From positions 1-9,059 of the forward strand of contig JALHTS010000218.1 in assembly GCA_022865965.1 (NCBI GenBank): 9,059 bases of DNA. The letters run 5' to 3'. Below the pieces are notes generated by a model. That model did not search any database, was not told the origin of the DNA, and saw only the letters and a program-made list of their open reading frames with translations. The first letter of the stretch is position 1, and the number at the start of each line of letters is the position of its first letter. The DNA is from Ignavibacteriaceae bacterium (lineage in GTDB: Bacteria > Bacteroidota > Ignavibacteria > Ignavibacteriales > Ignavibacteriaceae). Of the stretch, positions 1-6,513 are shown piece by piece. Made by a program: the position numbers and the translations under genes.

Positions 1-291
1 AATGATTATAAAATGGTTTATCTGATGAATGAAGTTCAAGAAGAAAGTGAAGCAATAAATATTGCTTATCTGCCTCCCGATGCTGCAAGTATTGATATTA
101 AAAATGATTTAAATGAATTTGCAATGCTTTCGATACCAATGCAAAAACTCTGTAAAGAAGATTGCAAAGGTTTATGTTACCGATGCGGCTGTGATTTAAA
201 TAAAGGTGAATGTAAATGTACTGAACCTGAGATTGATCTCCGCTGGCAAAAATTAAGTAGTTTGAAAAATAATATTAATAATAAAAAATAG
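1..291 (+). CDS. DUF177/YceD family protein, C-terminal part (5' end outside window)
   Basis: The reading frame is open to the left window edge (four codons precede the first visible ATG at 13), so this is the last 96 residues of a longer protein; family members are usually about 150-190 residues. The C-terminal half carries the DUF177 signature: a proline and leucine-rich lead-in, then LCKEDCKGLCYRCGCDLN and a closing CKC, followed by an acidic segment and the conserved aspartate-arginine pair (DLRW). Seven cysteines fall within 23 residues, suggesting metal binding, although that is inference. DUF177 proteins (E. coli YceD) are typically encoded directly upstream of rpmF, as here, and a plant chloroplast homologue is needed for 23S rRNA accumulation, so a role in large-subunit assembly is likely. 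The gene ends 12 bases before rpmF and is surely co-transcribed with it. The true start cannot be seen. Confidence 0.9.
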   Translation, partial: NDYKMVYLMNEVQEESEAINIAYLPPDAASIDIKNDLNEFAMLSIPMQKLCKEDCKGLCYRCGCDLNKGECKCTEPEIDLRWQKLSSLKNNINNKK

Positions 292-303
292 AGTGGAATA
301 GCA

Positions 304-483
304 ATGCCAAATCCGAAACGTAAATTATCGAAAAGCCGTAGAGATAAACGTAGAACACATTATAAAGCAAGTGCACCATCACTTAGTGCTTGTTCAAACT
401 GCGGTGAGATGAAGCTTGCACATCGTGCTTGCCCGTCTTGCGGTTATTACAACCAGCGCTCAATGTTTATACCCAAAAGCTAA
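304..483 (+). CDS. rpmF: 50S ribosomal protein L32 (bL32)
   Basis: This 59-residue protein is a component of the large ribosomal subunit. It starts [17 protein letters not shown], the typical L32 opening (MAVPKRKxSxSRR) with a highly basic N-terminal tail, followed by a conserved AxxLSxC segment. Four cysteines in two CxxC pairs (C30/C33 and C43/C46) form the zinc ribbon, so this is the zinc-binding form rather than the cysteine-free paralogue some bacteria use under zinc limitation. The length matches the family (56-60 residues). A weak GTGGA Shine-Dalgarno-like sequence at 293-297 lies 6 bases before the ATG. The gene sits between DUF177 and plsX, the classical arrangement that links ribosome supply to lipid synthesis. 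Confidence 0.97.
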   Translation: MPNPKRKLSKSRRDKRRTHYKASAPSLSACSNCGEMKLAHRACPSCGYYNQRSMFIPKS

Positions 484-502
484 GGCAAAAATCAAATCTT
501 AA

Positions 503-1534
503 ATGAACATTTCTGTTCAAAACCAGGATAAATGCAGAATTATTGTAGATGCAATGGGGGGCGACTTCGCCCCTCAGAATGCTGTCGAAGGCGCTATTCT
601 TGCCTCGGATGAAAATAAAAATATTGACCTTTATCTTGTTGGACAAAAAGAAAAAATCATTCAGGTTTTGAATGAAAAAAATCTTCAGTTTGATGAAAGC
701 AAAATAATCCACACTTCTCAGGTAATTGAGATGGGCGATGCAGCGGCAGCTTCTCTAAAATCAAAACCTGATTCATCAATTGTTGTTGGCTGTCAATATG
801 TAAAAGATAAAAAAGCTGATGCTTTTGTTAGTGCTGGTAATACAGGTGCCATGATGACAGCATCAACTTTAATTATGGGAAGAATTCCCGGAGTCGGAAG
901 ACCTACAATAGGTGCTGAGTTTCCAAGTACAAGAGGTATTTGTTATCTTTATGATGTTGGAGCTGGCAAAGATTCAAAACCTCAGCATCTGTTTGAGTAT
1001 GCTGTCATGGGAGTGATTTACGCAAAAGCAATGGGCAGAATTAAAAACCCCTCTGTTGGGCTTTTAAGTATGGGAGAAGAAGAAAGCAAAGGGAATGAAG
1101 TTACATTAGCAGCATATAAATTGTTAAAAGATTCTGATTTAAACTTTATCGGTAATGTTGAGGGAAGAGATATTCTCAACGGTCCTGCTGATGTTGTAAT
1201 CTGTGATGGCTTTGTCGGAAATATTATTCTTAAATTCGGTGAGTCTGTTCCAAAATTATTAAAACATCTTTTACAGGAAACTGCTAAAAAAAGTTTTATT
1301 GATAAATTAAAAATTGGATTGTCTAAAGGTGTTCTGAAAAAATCATTGAAAAATATGGATTACCAGGAACACGGTGGAGTTCCATTGCTTGGAGTAAATG
1401 GAATCAGTATAATTGGTCACGGATCAAGTACATCAAAAGCAATTAAAAATATGGTTCTTAAAGCTTCTCAGATGTACGATCATCAATTAGTCAGTAAGAT
1501 TGAGAATTCATTAAAGAAAAATCAAAATAATTAA
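503..1534 (+). CDS. plsX: Phosphate acyltransferase PlsX
   Basis: PlsX converts acyl-ACP and inorganic phosphate into acyl-phosphate, the donor for PlsY in phosphatidic acid synthesis; it is a peripheral membrane enzyme. The 343-residue product contains the family hallmarks: VDAMGGDFAP (about residues 15-24), SAGNTGA (110-116), GRIPGVGRP (126-134), SMGEEESKGNE (189-199), a CDGFVGN segment (234-240), and YQEHGGVPLLGVNG (287-300) followed by HGSS (306-309). Length fits the family (about 330-350). Relative to most homologues, which begin almost at the DAMGGD strand, there is an N-terminal extension of roughly 10 residues. No better start exists downstream, because the next in-frame ATG lies inside the DAMGG motif. 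The only AAGG (482-485) is 17 bases away from the ATG, so no proper Shine-Dalgarno is visible. It is 19 bases after rpmF and 18 before fabH. Confidence 0.97.
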   Translation: MNISVQNQDKCRIIVDAMGGDFAPQNAVEGAILASDENKNIDLYLVGQKEKIIQVLNEKNLQFDESKIIHTSQVIEMGDAAAASLKSKPDSSIVVGCQYVKDKKADAFVSAGNTGAMMTASTLIMGRIPGVGRPTIGAEFPSTRGICYLYDVGAGKDSKPQHLFEYAVMGVIYAKAMGRIKNPSVGLLSMGEEESKGNEVTLAAYKLLKDSDLNFIGNVEGRDILNGPADVVICDGFVGNIILKFGESVPKLLKHLLQETAKKSFIDKLKIGLSKGVLKKSLKNMDYQEHGGVPLLGVNGISIIGHGSSTSKAIKNMVLKASQMYDHQLVSKIENSLKKNQNN

Positions 1535-1540
1535 TTATTA

Positions 1541-1547
1541 AAAGGAA
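1541..1547 (+). promoter_or_regulatory. Ribosome binding site supporting the TTG start of fabH
   Basis: The sequence AAAGGAA has its GG at 1544-1545, 7 bases before the TTG at 1553. The nearby ATG at 1548 is out of frame for FabH and hits a stop after two codons (ATG TTT TGA), so it cannot be the fabH start. The next in-frame ATG (1574) would remove seven residues and has no purine-rich sequence at a suitable distance. Confidence 0.6.
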
Positions 1548-1552
1548 ATGTT

Positions 1553-2548
1553 TTGAGTATAAAATATAACGCAATGATTACAGGCGTGGGAATGTATGTC
1601 CCTGATAAAATTATGGACAATGCATATTTTGAAAAAATTGTTGATACCAGCGATGAATGGATTGTTTCAAGAACAGGTATTAAAGAAAGAAGATTACTGG
1701 AAAACGGTGCGACAAGCGACCTGGCGTATAAAGCTGCCGAGGATCTTTTCAAAAATCATAATATAAATCGTGATGAAATAGATGTAATTATAGTTGCTAC
1801 TGTTACTCCCGATATGTTGTTCCCTCCCACCGCATGTATTGTTCAGGTAAAACTTGGATGCAAAAATGCATGGGGTTTTGATCTTTCTGCTGCTTGTTCA
1901 GGGTTTTTATTTGCACTTCAAACCGGTGCCTCTTTGGTTGAGTCAGGTGCATATAAAAAAGTTTTAGTTATTGGTGCTGATAAAATGAGTTCTATAACAG
2001 ATTATACAGACAGAAATAACTGTATTCTTTTCGGAGATGCGGGTTCTGCTGTATTGCTTGAACCTACTGAAGATAAATCCATGGGGATACAGGATTCTAT
2101 ATTAAGAATAGATGGAAGCGGTAAAGATGCGATTTATATGTTAGGTGGAGGAAGTTTGAATCCTCCGACTCATGAAACTGTGGATAAAAAAATGCATTAT
2201 ATTTATCAAAATGGAAAAGCTGTTTTTAAAGTTGCCGTAAAAGGCATGGCAGATGTTTCTTACGAGATAATGGAAAAGAATAATCTTAAATCAGAAGATA
2301 TTGCTTATCTTGTTCCTCATCAGGCAAACTTAAGAATTATTGATGCTACTGCTGAACGAATGGGATTATCCAAAGATAAAGTGATGATTAATATTGATAA
2401 ATACGGTAATACAACCGCTGCAACAATTCCGTCTTGCTTAACTGAATATTATCGTGATGGCAAAATTAAGAAGGGCGATAAGTTAGTTCTTGCCGCTTTT
2501 GGTGCTGGTTATACCTGGGGCTCAACTTATTTAGTGTGGTCATTATAA
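1553..2548 (+). CDS. fabH: 3-oxoacyl-ACP synthase III (beta-ketoacyl-ACP synthase III, FabH)
   Basis: FabH starts fatty acid synthesis by condensing an acyl-CoA primer with malonyl-ACP in the cytoplasm. The 331-residue protein is a thiolase-fold enzyme with the full catalytic triad: Cys115 in DLSAACSGFLFAL, His256 in VPHQAN and Asn286 in KYGNTTAATIP. Other family marks are the DEWIVSRTGIKERR segment (about 34-47), the C-terminal GAGYTWGS loop and the GDAGSAVLLE strand. The length is typical (about 315-335). Translation is assigned to TTG 1553 on the basis of an upstream AAAGGAA; an ATG seven codons later (1574) is the alternative and would still give a complete enzyme. Whether the primer is acetyl-CoA or a branched acyl-CoA cannot be read safely from the sequence. 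It lies 18 bases after plsX and 17 before fabD. Confidence 0.97.
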   Translation: MSIKYNAMITGVGMYVPDKIMDNAYFEKIVDTSDEWIVSRTGIKERRLLENGATSDLAYKAAEDLFKNHNINRDEIDVIIVATVTPDMLFPPTACIVQVKLGCKNAWGFDLSAACSGFLFALQTGASLVESGAYKKVLVIGADKMSSITDYTDRNNCILFGDAGSAVLLEPTEDKSMGIQDSILRIDGSGKDAIYMLGGGSLNPPTHETVDKKMHYIYQNGKAVFKVAVKGMADVSYEIMEKNNLKSEDIAYLVPHQANLRIIDATAERMGLSKDKVMINIDKYGNTTAATIPSCLTEYYRDGKIKKGDKLVLAAFGAGYTWGSTYLVWSL

Positions 2549-2565
2549 TTTTTCAACTTTGATTT

Positions 2566-3480
2566 ATGATTAGAAGAGCATTTTTATTTCCCGGACAGGG
2601 ATCTCAATACGTTGAAATGGCTAAAGATCTTTTTGATAATTCTGTTGAAGCCAAAGAAATGATTAAAACTGCTGATGAAGCATTGGGAATTAATCTTTCG
2701 TACATTATGTTTAACGGTCCAGAAGATCAACTTAAACAAACTGAATTTACTCAACCGGCTATTTTTCTTCATAGCGTTGTTCTTGCGAGCATTATTAGAA
2801 CTTTAGATTTTGAAGCTGCTGCAGGTCATTCCCTTGGAGAGTATTCTGCACTTGTTGCAACTAAGGCAATTCAGTTTTATGACGCAGTGAAACTTGTAAG
2901 GACAAGAGGAGTTGCTATGCAGAAAGCCGGGCAGGAAAATCCCGGAACCCTTGCTGCAATAGTTGGATTAAGTCCTGAAGCTGTTAAAGAATTTTGTCTT
3001 GAAGCTTCCTCAGTTGGAATTGTTCAGTGCGCAAATTTTAATTCCCCAGGTCAGATTGTTATATCTGGTTCTGTTGAAGGTGTAAGAAAAGCTATGGAGT
3101 TGTGTAAAGCTGGTGGGGCTAAAATGGTTAAAGAACTTGTCGTGAGTGGTGCCTTTCATTCACCGCTTATGCAGTCAGCTAAGGACAGTTTGCTGGTTGC
3201 ATTAAATACTACAAATATTTATGATTCAAAATTACCAATTTATGCAAACGTAACTGCAAAACCTGTAACCAGAAAAGAAGAAATAAAAAAATTACTTCAC
3301 CAACAGGTTACATCACCGGTTAGATGGGAAGAAACAATAAACAATATGATCAATGATGGAATTGAAGAATTCTATGAAGTCGGTCCCGGTAAAGTTTTGC
3401 AGGGACTTGTAAAAAGAATTAATCCTGATGTCAAATGTTTTGGCATAGATAAATATGAAGAAGTGGAGAAATTTCTCTAA
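2566..3480 (+). CDS. fabD: Malonyl-CoA:ACP transacylase FabD
   Basis: FabD moves the malonyl group from malonyl-CoA to ACP, supplying the extender unit for FabH and FabF. The 304-residue sequence has the conserved GQGSQ (10-14), the nucleophile Ser89 in GHSLGEYSAL, the carboxylate-binding Arg114 (VRTRG), the catalytic His198 in SGAFHSPLM, the NFNSPGQIVISG segment (about 157-168), and the C-terminal YEVGPGKVLQGL. Length is normal for the family (about 300-315). The 17-base gap after fabH is pyrimidine-rich and contains no Shine-Dalgarno, yet the ATG is placed exactly where the family begins, so the start is secure. The stop codon shares a base with the next gene's start (TAATG). Confidence 0.97.
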   Translation: MIRRAFLFPGQGSQYVEMAKDLFDNSVEAKEMIKTADEALGINLSYIMFNGPEDQLKQTEFTQPAIFLHSVVLASIIRTLDFEAAAGHSLGEYSALVATKAIQFYDAVKLVRTRGVAMQKAGQENPGTLAAIVGLSPEAVKEFCLEASSVGIVQCANFNSPGQIVISGSVEGVRKAMELCKAGGAKMVKELVVSGAFHSPLMQSAKDSLLVALNTTNIYDSKLPIYANVTAKPVTRKEEIKKLLHQQVTSPVRWEETINNMINDGIEEFYEVGPGKVLQGLVKRINPDVKCFGIDKYEEVEKFL

Positions 3481-4082
3481 TGAGTGAACAGAACAATTTT
3501 ACAAAAGAAATTAAAGGCTTTCTTATCGATCCCAAAATATTCACATTTAAATTTGGGTGTCAATGCAATGGTGAGTGCTGTAATTATGGTGTCTTTGCTG
3601 ATTTAAAGGAAGCCGAATTTATTCTCGGTATAAAAGATAAAATCATTCCACTTATGGATGAGACACAAGAAAAAGATGTTAGCAAATGGTTTGAGCCACC
3701 CGAAGAAGATGAAGATTTCGATTCCGGGGTAGCTGTTGGCACTGAAATCATAAATGGTAAATGTACTTTTTTAGATAAGAATGGTTTATGTACTCTTCAG
3801 AAATTAGCTATTATTGAAGACAAGCATCAGTGGGAATACAAACCAATGTATTGTATCTTGTTTCCTCTCACAACTTTTGAAGGTGCAATTACAATTGACG
3901 ATGAACATATAGATAGATTAAACTATTGCAACAAATCAGATGTAAATGATCTTACAATTTTTGAAGCTTGTCATGATGAATTAAAACACTTTTTTGGTGA
4001 AGAAAATTTCGCAGAACTTGAAAAATATCGTGAAGAATATTTAACCGAATTACAAATCGGAGTAGAAAAAAATGGCAGCTAA
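3480..4082 (+). CDS. Cysteine-cluster protein of unknown function (YkgJ/DUF3109-like)
   Basis: This 200-residue cytoplasmic-looking protein has no signal peptide or membrane segment. It contains nine cysteines: C27, C29, C33 and C34 in FGCQCNGECCNYG, C95 (NGKCTFLD), C104 (GLCTLQ), C125 (KPMYCILFPL), C150 and C164. The GECC start, the later CxFLDxxGxC block and the KPxxCxLFP motif match the general plan of YkgJ/DUF3109 cysteine-cluster proteins, which are thought to bind zinc or an iron-sulfur cluster; no biochemical role is known to me. A very acidic stretch lies at about 72-82. The start overlaps the fabD stop by one base (TAATG), with a GGAG at 3465-3468 inside fabD, and the end overlaps fabG by 11 bases, so translation is probably coupled to both. 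This suggests, but does not prove, a job connected to fatty acid synthesis. The family assignment is from memory of motifs; confidence in the gene itself is higher. Confidence 0.85.
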   Translation: MSEQNNFTKEIKGFLIDPKIFTFKFGCQCNGECCNYGVFADLKEAEFILGIKDKIIPLMDETQEKDVSKWFEPPEEDEDFDSGVAVGTEIINGKCTFLDKNGLCTLQKLAIIEDKHQWEYKPMYCILFPLTTFEGAITIDDEHIDRLNYCNKSDVNDLTIFEACHDELKHFFGEENFAELEKYREEYLTELQIGVEKNGS

Positions 4083-4845
4083 TAATCAATTACATAACAA
4101 AAGAGCAATTGTAACCGGCGGAACAAGAGGTATTGGCAGGGCAATTGTAAAAGAGCTTGCAAAAAGAAACTGCAGCGGAGTTTTATTTTCAGATATAGCT
4201 TTTCTAAATAATGATTCTGAGGAGTGTGCCGCGGAAATCAAAAAAGAAATTGATAATCCGGAAACAAATATTTATGCATTTAAAGCCGATGCCACATCTC
4301 TCGAGCAAGCAGAAGCCACTGTAAAAGCCGCTATCGAAAAACTTGGCGGAGTTGATATTCTTATTAACAATGCAGGAATAACACGCGATAATCTGCTTCT
4401 AAGAATGACTGAAAAAGATTTTGATGATGTGATAAGTACAAATCTGAAAAGTGTTTTTAATTATACAAAAGCCGTAATCAAACCTATGATTGCTCAAAGA
4501 TATGGAAGGATTGTTAATATATCATCAGTAGTTGGAATAATTGGTAATTCGGGGCAATCCAATTATTCAGCTTCGAAAGCTGGAGTAATAGGTTTTACAA
4601 AGTCTATGGCTAGAGAGCTAGGATCAAGAGGAATTACAGTTAATGCGGTTGCTCCCGGTTACATTCAAACTGAAATGACCAATAAACTAAACGATGAGCA
4701 AAGAGCTCGTTTAGTTCAAAATATTCCACTTGGAAGAATGGGAACACCGGAAGATATTGCCAAAGTTGTGGCGTTTTTATGTAGTCCAGATGCTGATTAT
4801 ATTACAGGTCAGGTTATTGCCGTTGACGGCGGAATGACCATGTAG
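4072..4845 (+). CDS. fabG: 3-oxoacyl-ACP reductase FabG
   Basis: FabG reduces 3-ketoacyl-ACP to 3-hydroxyacyl-ACP. The 257-residue short-chain dehydrogenase shows the nucleotide-binding TGGTRGIG (15-22), NNAG (99-102), the catalytic Asn124 (STNLKS), Ser152 (NISSVVG), Tyr165 and Lys169 (NYSASK), and the FabG-like GITRDNLLLRM and ITGQVIAVDGGM ends. It is about 13 residues longer than the 244-residue E. coli enzyme: roughly 4 at the N terminus and a 9-residue insertion between strand 2 and strand 3. An aspartate (D41) stands at the end of strand 2, the position that favours NAD(H) in many short-chain dehydrogenases, while Arg19 is the basic residue usual in NADP(H) enzymes. CGGAG at 4058-4062 lies 9 bases before the ATG, inside the preceding gene, and the 11-base overlap points to translational coupling. 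Position between fabD and acpP confirms the fatty acid role over other dehydrogenases. Confidence 0.95.
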   Translation: MAANNQLHNKRAIVTGGTRGIGRAIVKELAKRNCSGVLFSDIAFLNNDSEECAAEIKKEIDNPETNIYAFKADATSLEQAEATVKAAIEKLGGVDILINNAGITRDNLLLRMTEKDFDDVISTNLKSVFNYTKAVIKPMIAQRYGRIVNISSVVGIIGNSGQSNYSASKAGVIGFTKSMARELGSRGITVNAVAPGYIQTEMTNKLNDEQRARLVQNIPLGRMGTPEDIAKVVAFLCSPDADYITGQVIAVDGGMTM

Positions 4846-4937
4846 ATTTGTTTCTTAGAATTCAATTTTGTTAAATTTAGCATAAGCAATTAAAAATTCA
4901 CTAATAATTATTAAAAAACAAACATTAGGAGACGAAA
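4846..4937 (+). promoter_or_regulatory. 92-bp AT-rich leader of acpP, possible internal promoter
   Basis: This is the longest gap inside the fatty acid operon and is about 80% A+T (18 G or C in 92 bases). A poor sigma70-like pair can be drawn, TTGTTA at 4868-4873 and TAAAAA at 4891-4896 with 17 bases between, each matching four of six consensus bases. In such AT-rich DNA this is close to chance, and no clear Bacteroidota-type TAnnTTTG element is seen. The idea of an extra promoter rests mainly on the known need for far more ACP than Fab enzymes. The 3' end contains a strong AGGAG. Confidence 0.25.
4927..4931 (+). promoter_or_regulatory. Strong Shine-Dalgarno of acpP
   Basis: AGGAG lies 6 bases before the acpP ATG at 4938. 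It is among the closest matches to the anti-Shine-Dalgarno in the window, in keeping with the high expression expected of ACP. Confidence 0.75.
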
Positions 4938-5171
4938 ATGGATGTTGAAGCTAAAGTAAAAGAGATCATCATCGATAAACTAGGTGTTGAAGATTCTCAA
5001 ATTACACCCGAAGCTTCCTTCACAAACGATTTAGGTGCCGATTCTTTAGATATAGTCGAATTGGTAATGGGATTTGAAAGTGCTTTCCAGATTTCAATTC
5101 CCGATGAAGATGCTGAAAAGATTGGTACCGTGGGCGATGCTACTAAATACTTAAAGGAAAAATTAGGATAA
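4938..5171 (+). CDS. acpP: Acyl carrier protein
   Basis: This 77-residue acidic protein carries all intermediates of fatty acid synthesis on a 4'-phosphopantetheine arm attached to Ser36 in the motif [13 protein letters not shown]. The four-helix ACP plan is visible: an N-terminal helix ending at KLGVEDSQI, the conserved [11 protein letters not shown] loop, recognition helix 2, and the [12 protein letters not shown] segment before the last helix. Length and composition match the bacterial primary-metabolism ACP (E. coli 78 residues), and its position between fabG and fabF is the standard one, which argues against a secondary-metabolism carrier domain. The stop codon at 5169-5171 overlaps the foot of a downstream hairpin by two bases. 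Confidence 0.98.
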   Translation: MDVEAKVKEIIIDKLGVEDSQITPEASFTNDLGADSLDIVELVMGFESAFQISIPDEDAEKIGTVGDATKYLKEKLG

Positions 5172-5220
5172 TTGAATCAGGGTGTCTATGATTTTCTTTT
5201 TTAGGCACCCGTTTTCAATT
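5170..5220 (+). terminator. Intergenic hairpin between acpP and fabF, possible partial terminator
   Basis: GGGTGTCT (5180-5187) pairs with AGGCACCC (5203-5210) as an 8-bp stem with one G-U pair, enclosing a 15-base U-rich loop. Outside a 3-by-3 internal loop, AATTGAA (5170-5176) pairs with TTCAATT (5214-5220), giving a second 7-bp stem that begins within the acpP stop codon. Only four Ts follow the inner stem, so full termination is doubtful. A leaky terminator or an mRNA-stabilising structure that leaves more acpP than fabF message would suit the biology. The structure is read by eye; its energy was not computed. Confidence 0.5.
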
Positions 5221-5263
5221 TATCATTTCCAAATTTTCTTCCCAATAAACTTCCGGAGTTTTT

Positions 5264-6511
5264 ATGAATAAGAGAAGAGTGGTTGTTACCGGTTTAGGTG
5301 CAATTACTCCAATCGCTGTTGGAACTGAGGAATACTGGCGCGCCTTATTAGATGGCAAAAACGGTGTTGATCTTATCACAAAATTTGATACAACTCGTTT
5401 TGATACTAAGTTCGCAGCTGAAGTTAAAGATTTCAATCCGGAAGATTACCTCGATAAAAAAACAATAAAACGTTTAGATCCTTTCTCCCAGTTTGCCCTC
5501 GCATCCACTGAAATGGCTATTAAAGATTCAGGTATTAATCTTGACAAAATTAATAAAGACAGAGCAGGAGTTATTTTTGGTAGTGGAATTGGTGGCATGG
5601 AGGCTCTCCAAAATGAGCATTGGAAATATTTTCAGGATAAAAATCCTAAAGTTATAAGTCCTTTCTTTATTACTATGATGATTGCAGACCTTGCAGCAGG
5701 CCAAATTTCAATTCGTTATGGACTAAAAGGTCCGAATTATGCAACTACTTCAGCTTGTGCTACATCTTCTCATTCAATTTCAGATGCTTTTATGCATATT
5801 CAAAGGGGAAGTGCGGATTTAGTTGTTTGTGGTGGGTCAGAAGCCTCAATTGCTGAGATTGCAATTGGCGGATTTAATGCAATGCGTGCAATTTCTACGT
5901 GGAATGATAGGTATAAAGAAGCTTCTCGTCCTTTTGATCTCGATCGTAACGGATTTGTGATGGGTGAAGGTGCCGGTACTTTGATTCTTGAAAGTCTTGA
6001 ACACGCACTTGACAGAGGAGCAAAAATTTACGCCGAATTAGCCGGCATAGGCTTAACTGGAGATGCTTTTCATATTACCGCTCCGGCTCCGAATGGTGAA
6101 GGTGCTTACAGGGCAATGAAAATTGCAATTGAAGATGCTGGAATGGATATAAAGGATATTGATTACATTAATGCTCATGGAACTTCGACACCGCATAATG
6201 ATGTAAATGAAACCAAAGCAATTAAAGCTTTATTTGGTGAACACGCTTATAAGCTTGTAGTAAGCTCTACAAAATCTATGACAGGCCACCTTTTAGGTGC
6301 AGCCGGGGGCATCGAGGCAATTGCTACTATTTATTCGGTTTTTAATGATGTTATTCCACCAACAATAAATTTAACCAAACCTGATCCGGAATGTGATCTG
6401 AACTATAGTCCTCTTAAACCGACCAAAAAAAGTGTTAATGCAGCCATAAGCAATACCTTTGGCTTTGGAGGTCATAATGCTTCGTTGCTGTTCAAAAAAT
6501 TTGAGGAATAG
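5264..6511 (+). CDS. fabF: 3-oxoacyl-ACP synthase II (beta-ketoacyl-ACP synthase II, FabF)
   Basis: FabF elongates the growing acyl-ACP by condensing it with malonyl-ACP. The 415-residue thiolase-fold enzyme has the Cys-His-His triad: Cys165 in TTSACATSSH, His305 in NAHGTSTP and His342 in TGHLLGAAGG, with the supporting Lys337 (SSTKSMTGH). The gating loop GFGG with Phe401 lies in the NTFGFGGHN end motif. It begins with RRVVVTGLGAITPI, as FabF proteins do, and the length is typical (about 410-415). GGAG at 5255-5258, 5 bases before the ATG, supports the start. It could in principle be called FabB, but the order acpP-fabF and the sequence style fit FabF. It follows acpP by 92 bases that contain a hairpin, and rnc starts two bases after its stop. 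Confidence 0.97.
   Translation: MNKRRVVVTGLGAITPIAVGTEEYWRALLDGKNGVDLITKFDTTRFDTKFAAEVKDFNPEDYLDKKTIKRLDPFSQFALASTEMAIKDSGINLDKINKDRAGVIFGSGIGGMEALQNEHWKYFQDKNPKVISPFFITMMIADLAAGQISIRYGLKGPNYATTSACATSSHSISDAFMHIQRGSADLVVCGGSEASIAEIAIGGFNAMRAISTWNDRYKEASRPFDLDRNGFVMGEGAGTLILESLEHALDRGAKIYAELAGIGLTGDAFHITAPAPNGEGAYRAMKIAIEDAGMDIKDIDYINAHGTSTPHNDVNETKAIKALFGEHAYKLVVSSTKSMTGHLLGAAGGIEAIATIYSVFNDVIPPTINLTKPDPECDLNYSPLKPTKKSVNAAISNTFGFGGHNASLLFKKFEE
6504..6507 (+). promoter_or_regulatory. Ribosome binding site supporting the TTG start of rnc
   Basis: AGGA in the last codons of fabF lies 6 bases before the TTG at 6514. No in-frame ATG occurs before the catalytic domain has begun (the first is in the ALMHRSF region, residue 55), so a TTG start is the best choice. 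The site being inside fabF implies coupling of rnc translation to that of fabF. Confidence 0.55.
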
Positions 6512-6513
6512 TT

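Noticed and set aside
467..712. 81-codon open frame on the - strand across the rpmF end and plsX start
   Set aside because: It lies antisense to rpmF and plsX, both clearly recognised; the product is rich in Phe, Ile and Asn, as expected from the complement of AT-rich coding DNA, and has no known motif.
1548..1550. ATG as the start of fabH
   Set aside because: It is out of frame and meets a TGA after two codons; TTG 1553 is in frame with a well-placed AAAGGAA.
1531..1752. 73-codon open frame on the - strand over the fabH start
   Set aside because: It is antisense to well-supported FabH sequence with no family resemblance.
2584..2772. 62-codon open frame on the - strand inside fabD
   Set aside because: It is wholly antisense to the conserved FabD N-terminus and has a low-complexity Phe/Lys/Ser composition.
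5215..5436. 73-codon open frame on the - strand over the fabF start
   Set aside because: It is antisense to FabF and its ribosome binding site; no recognisable motif.
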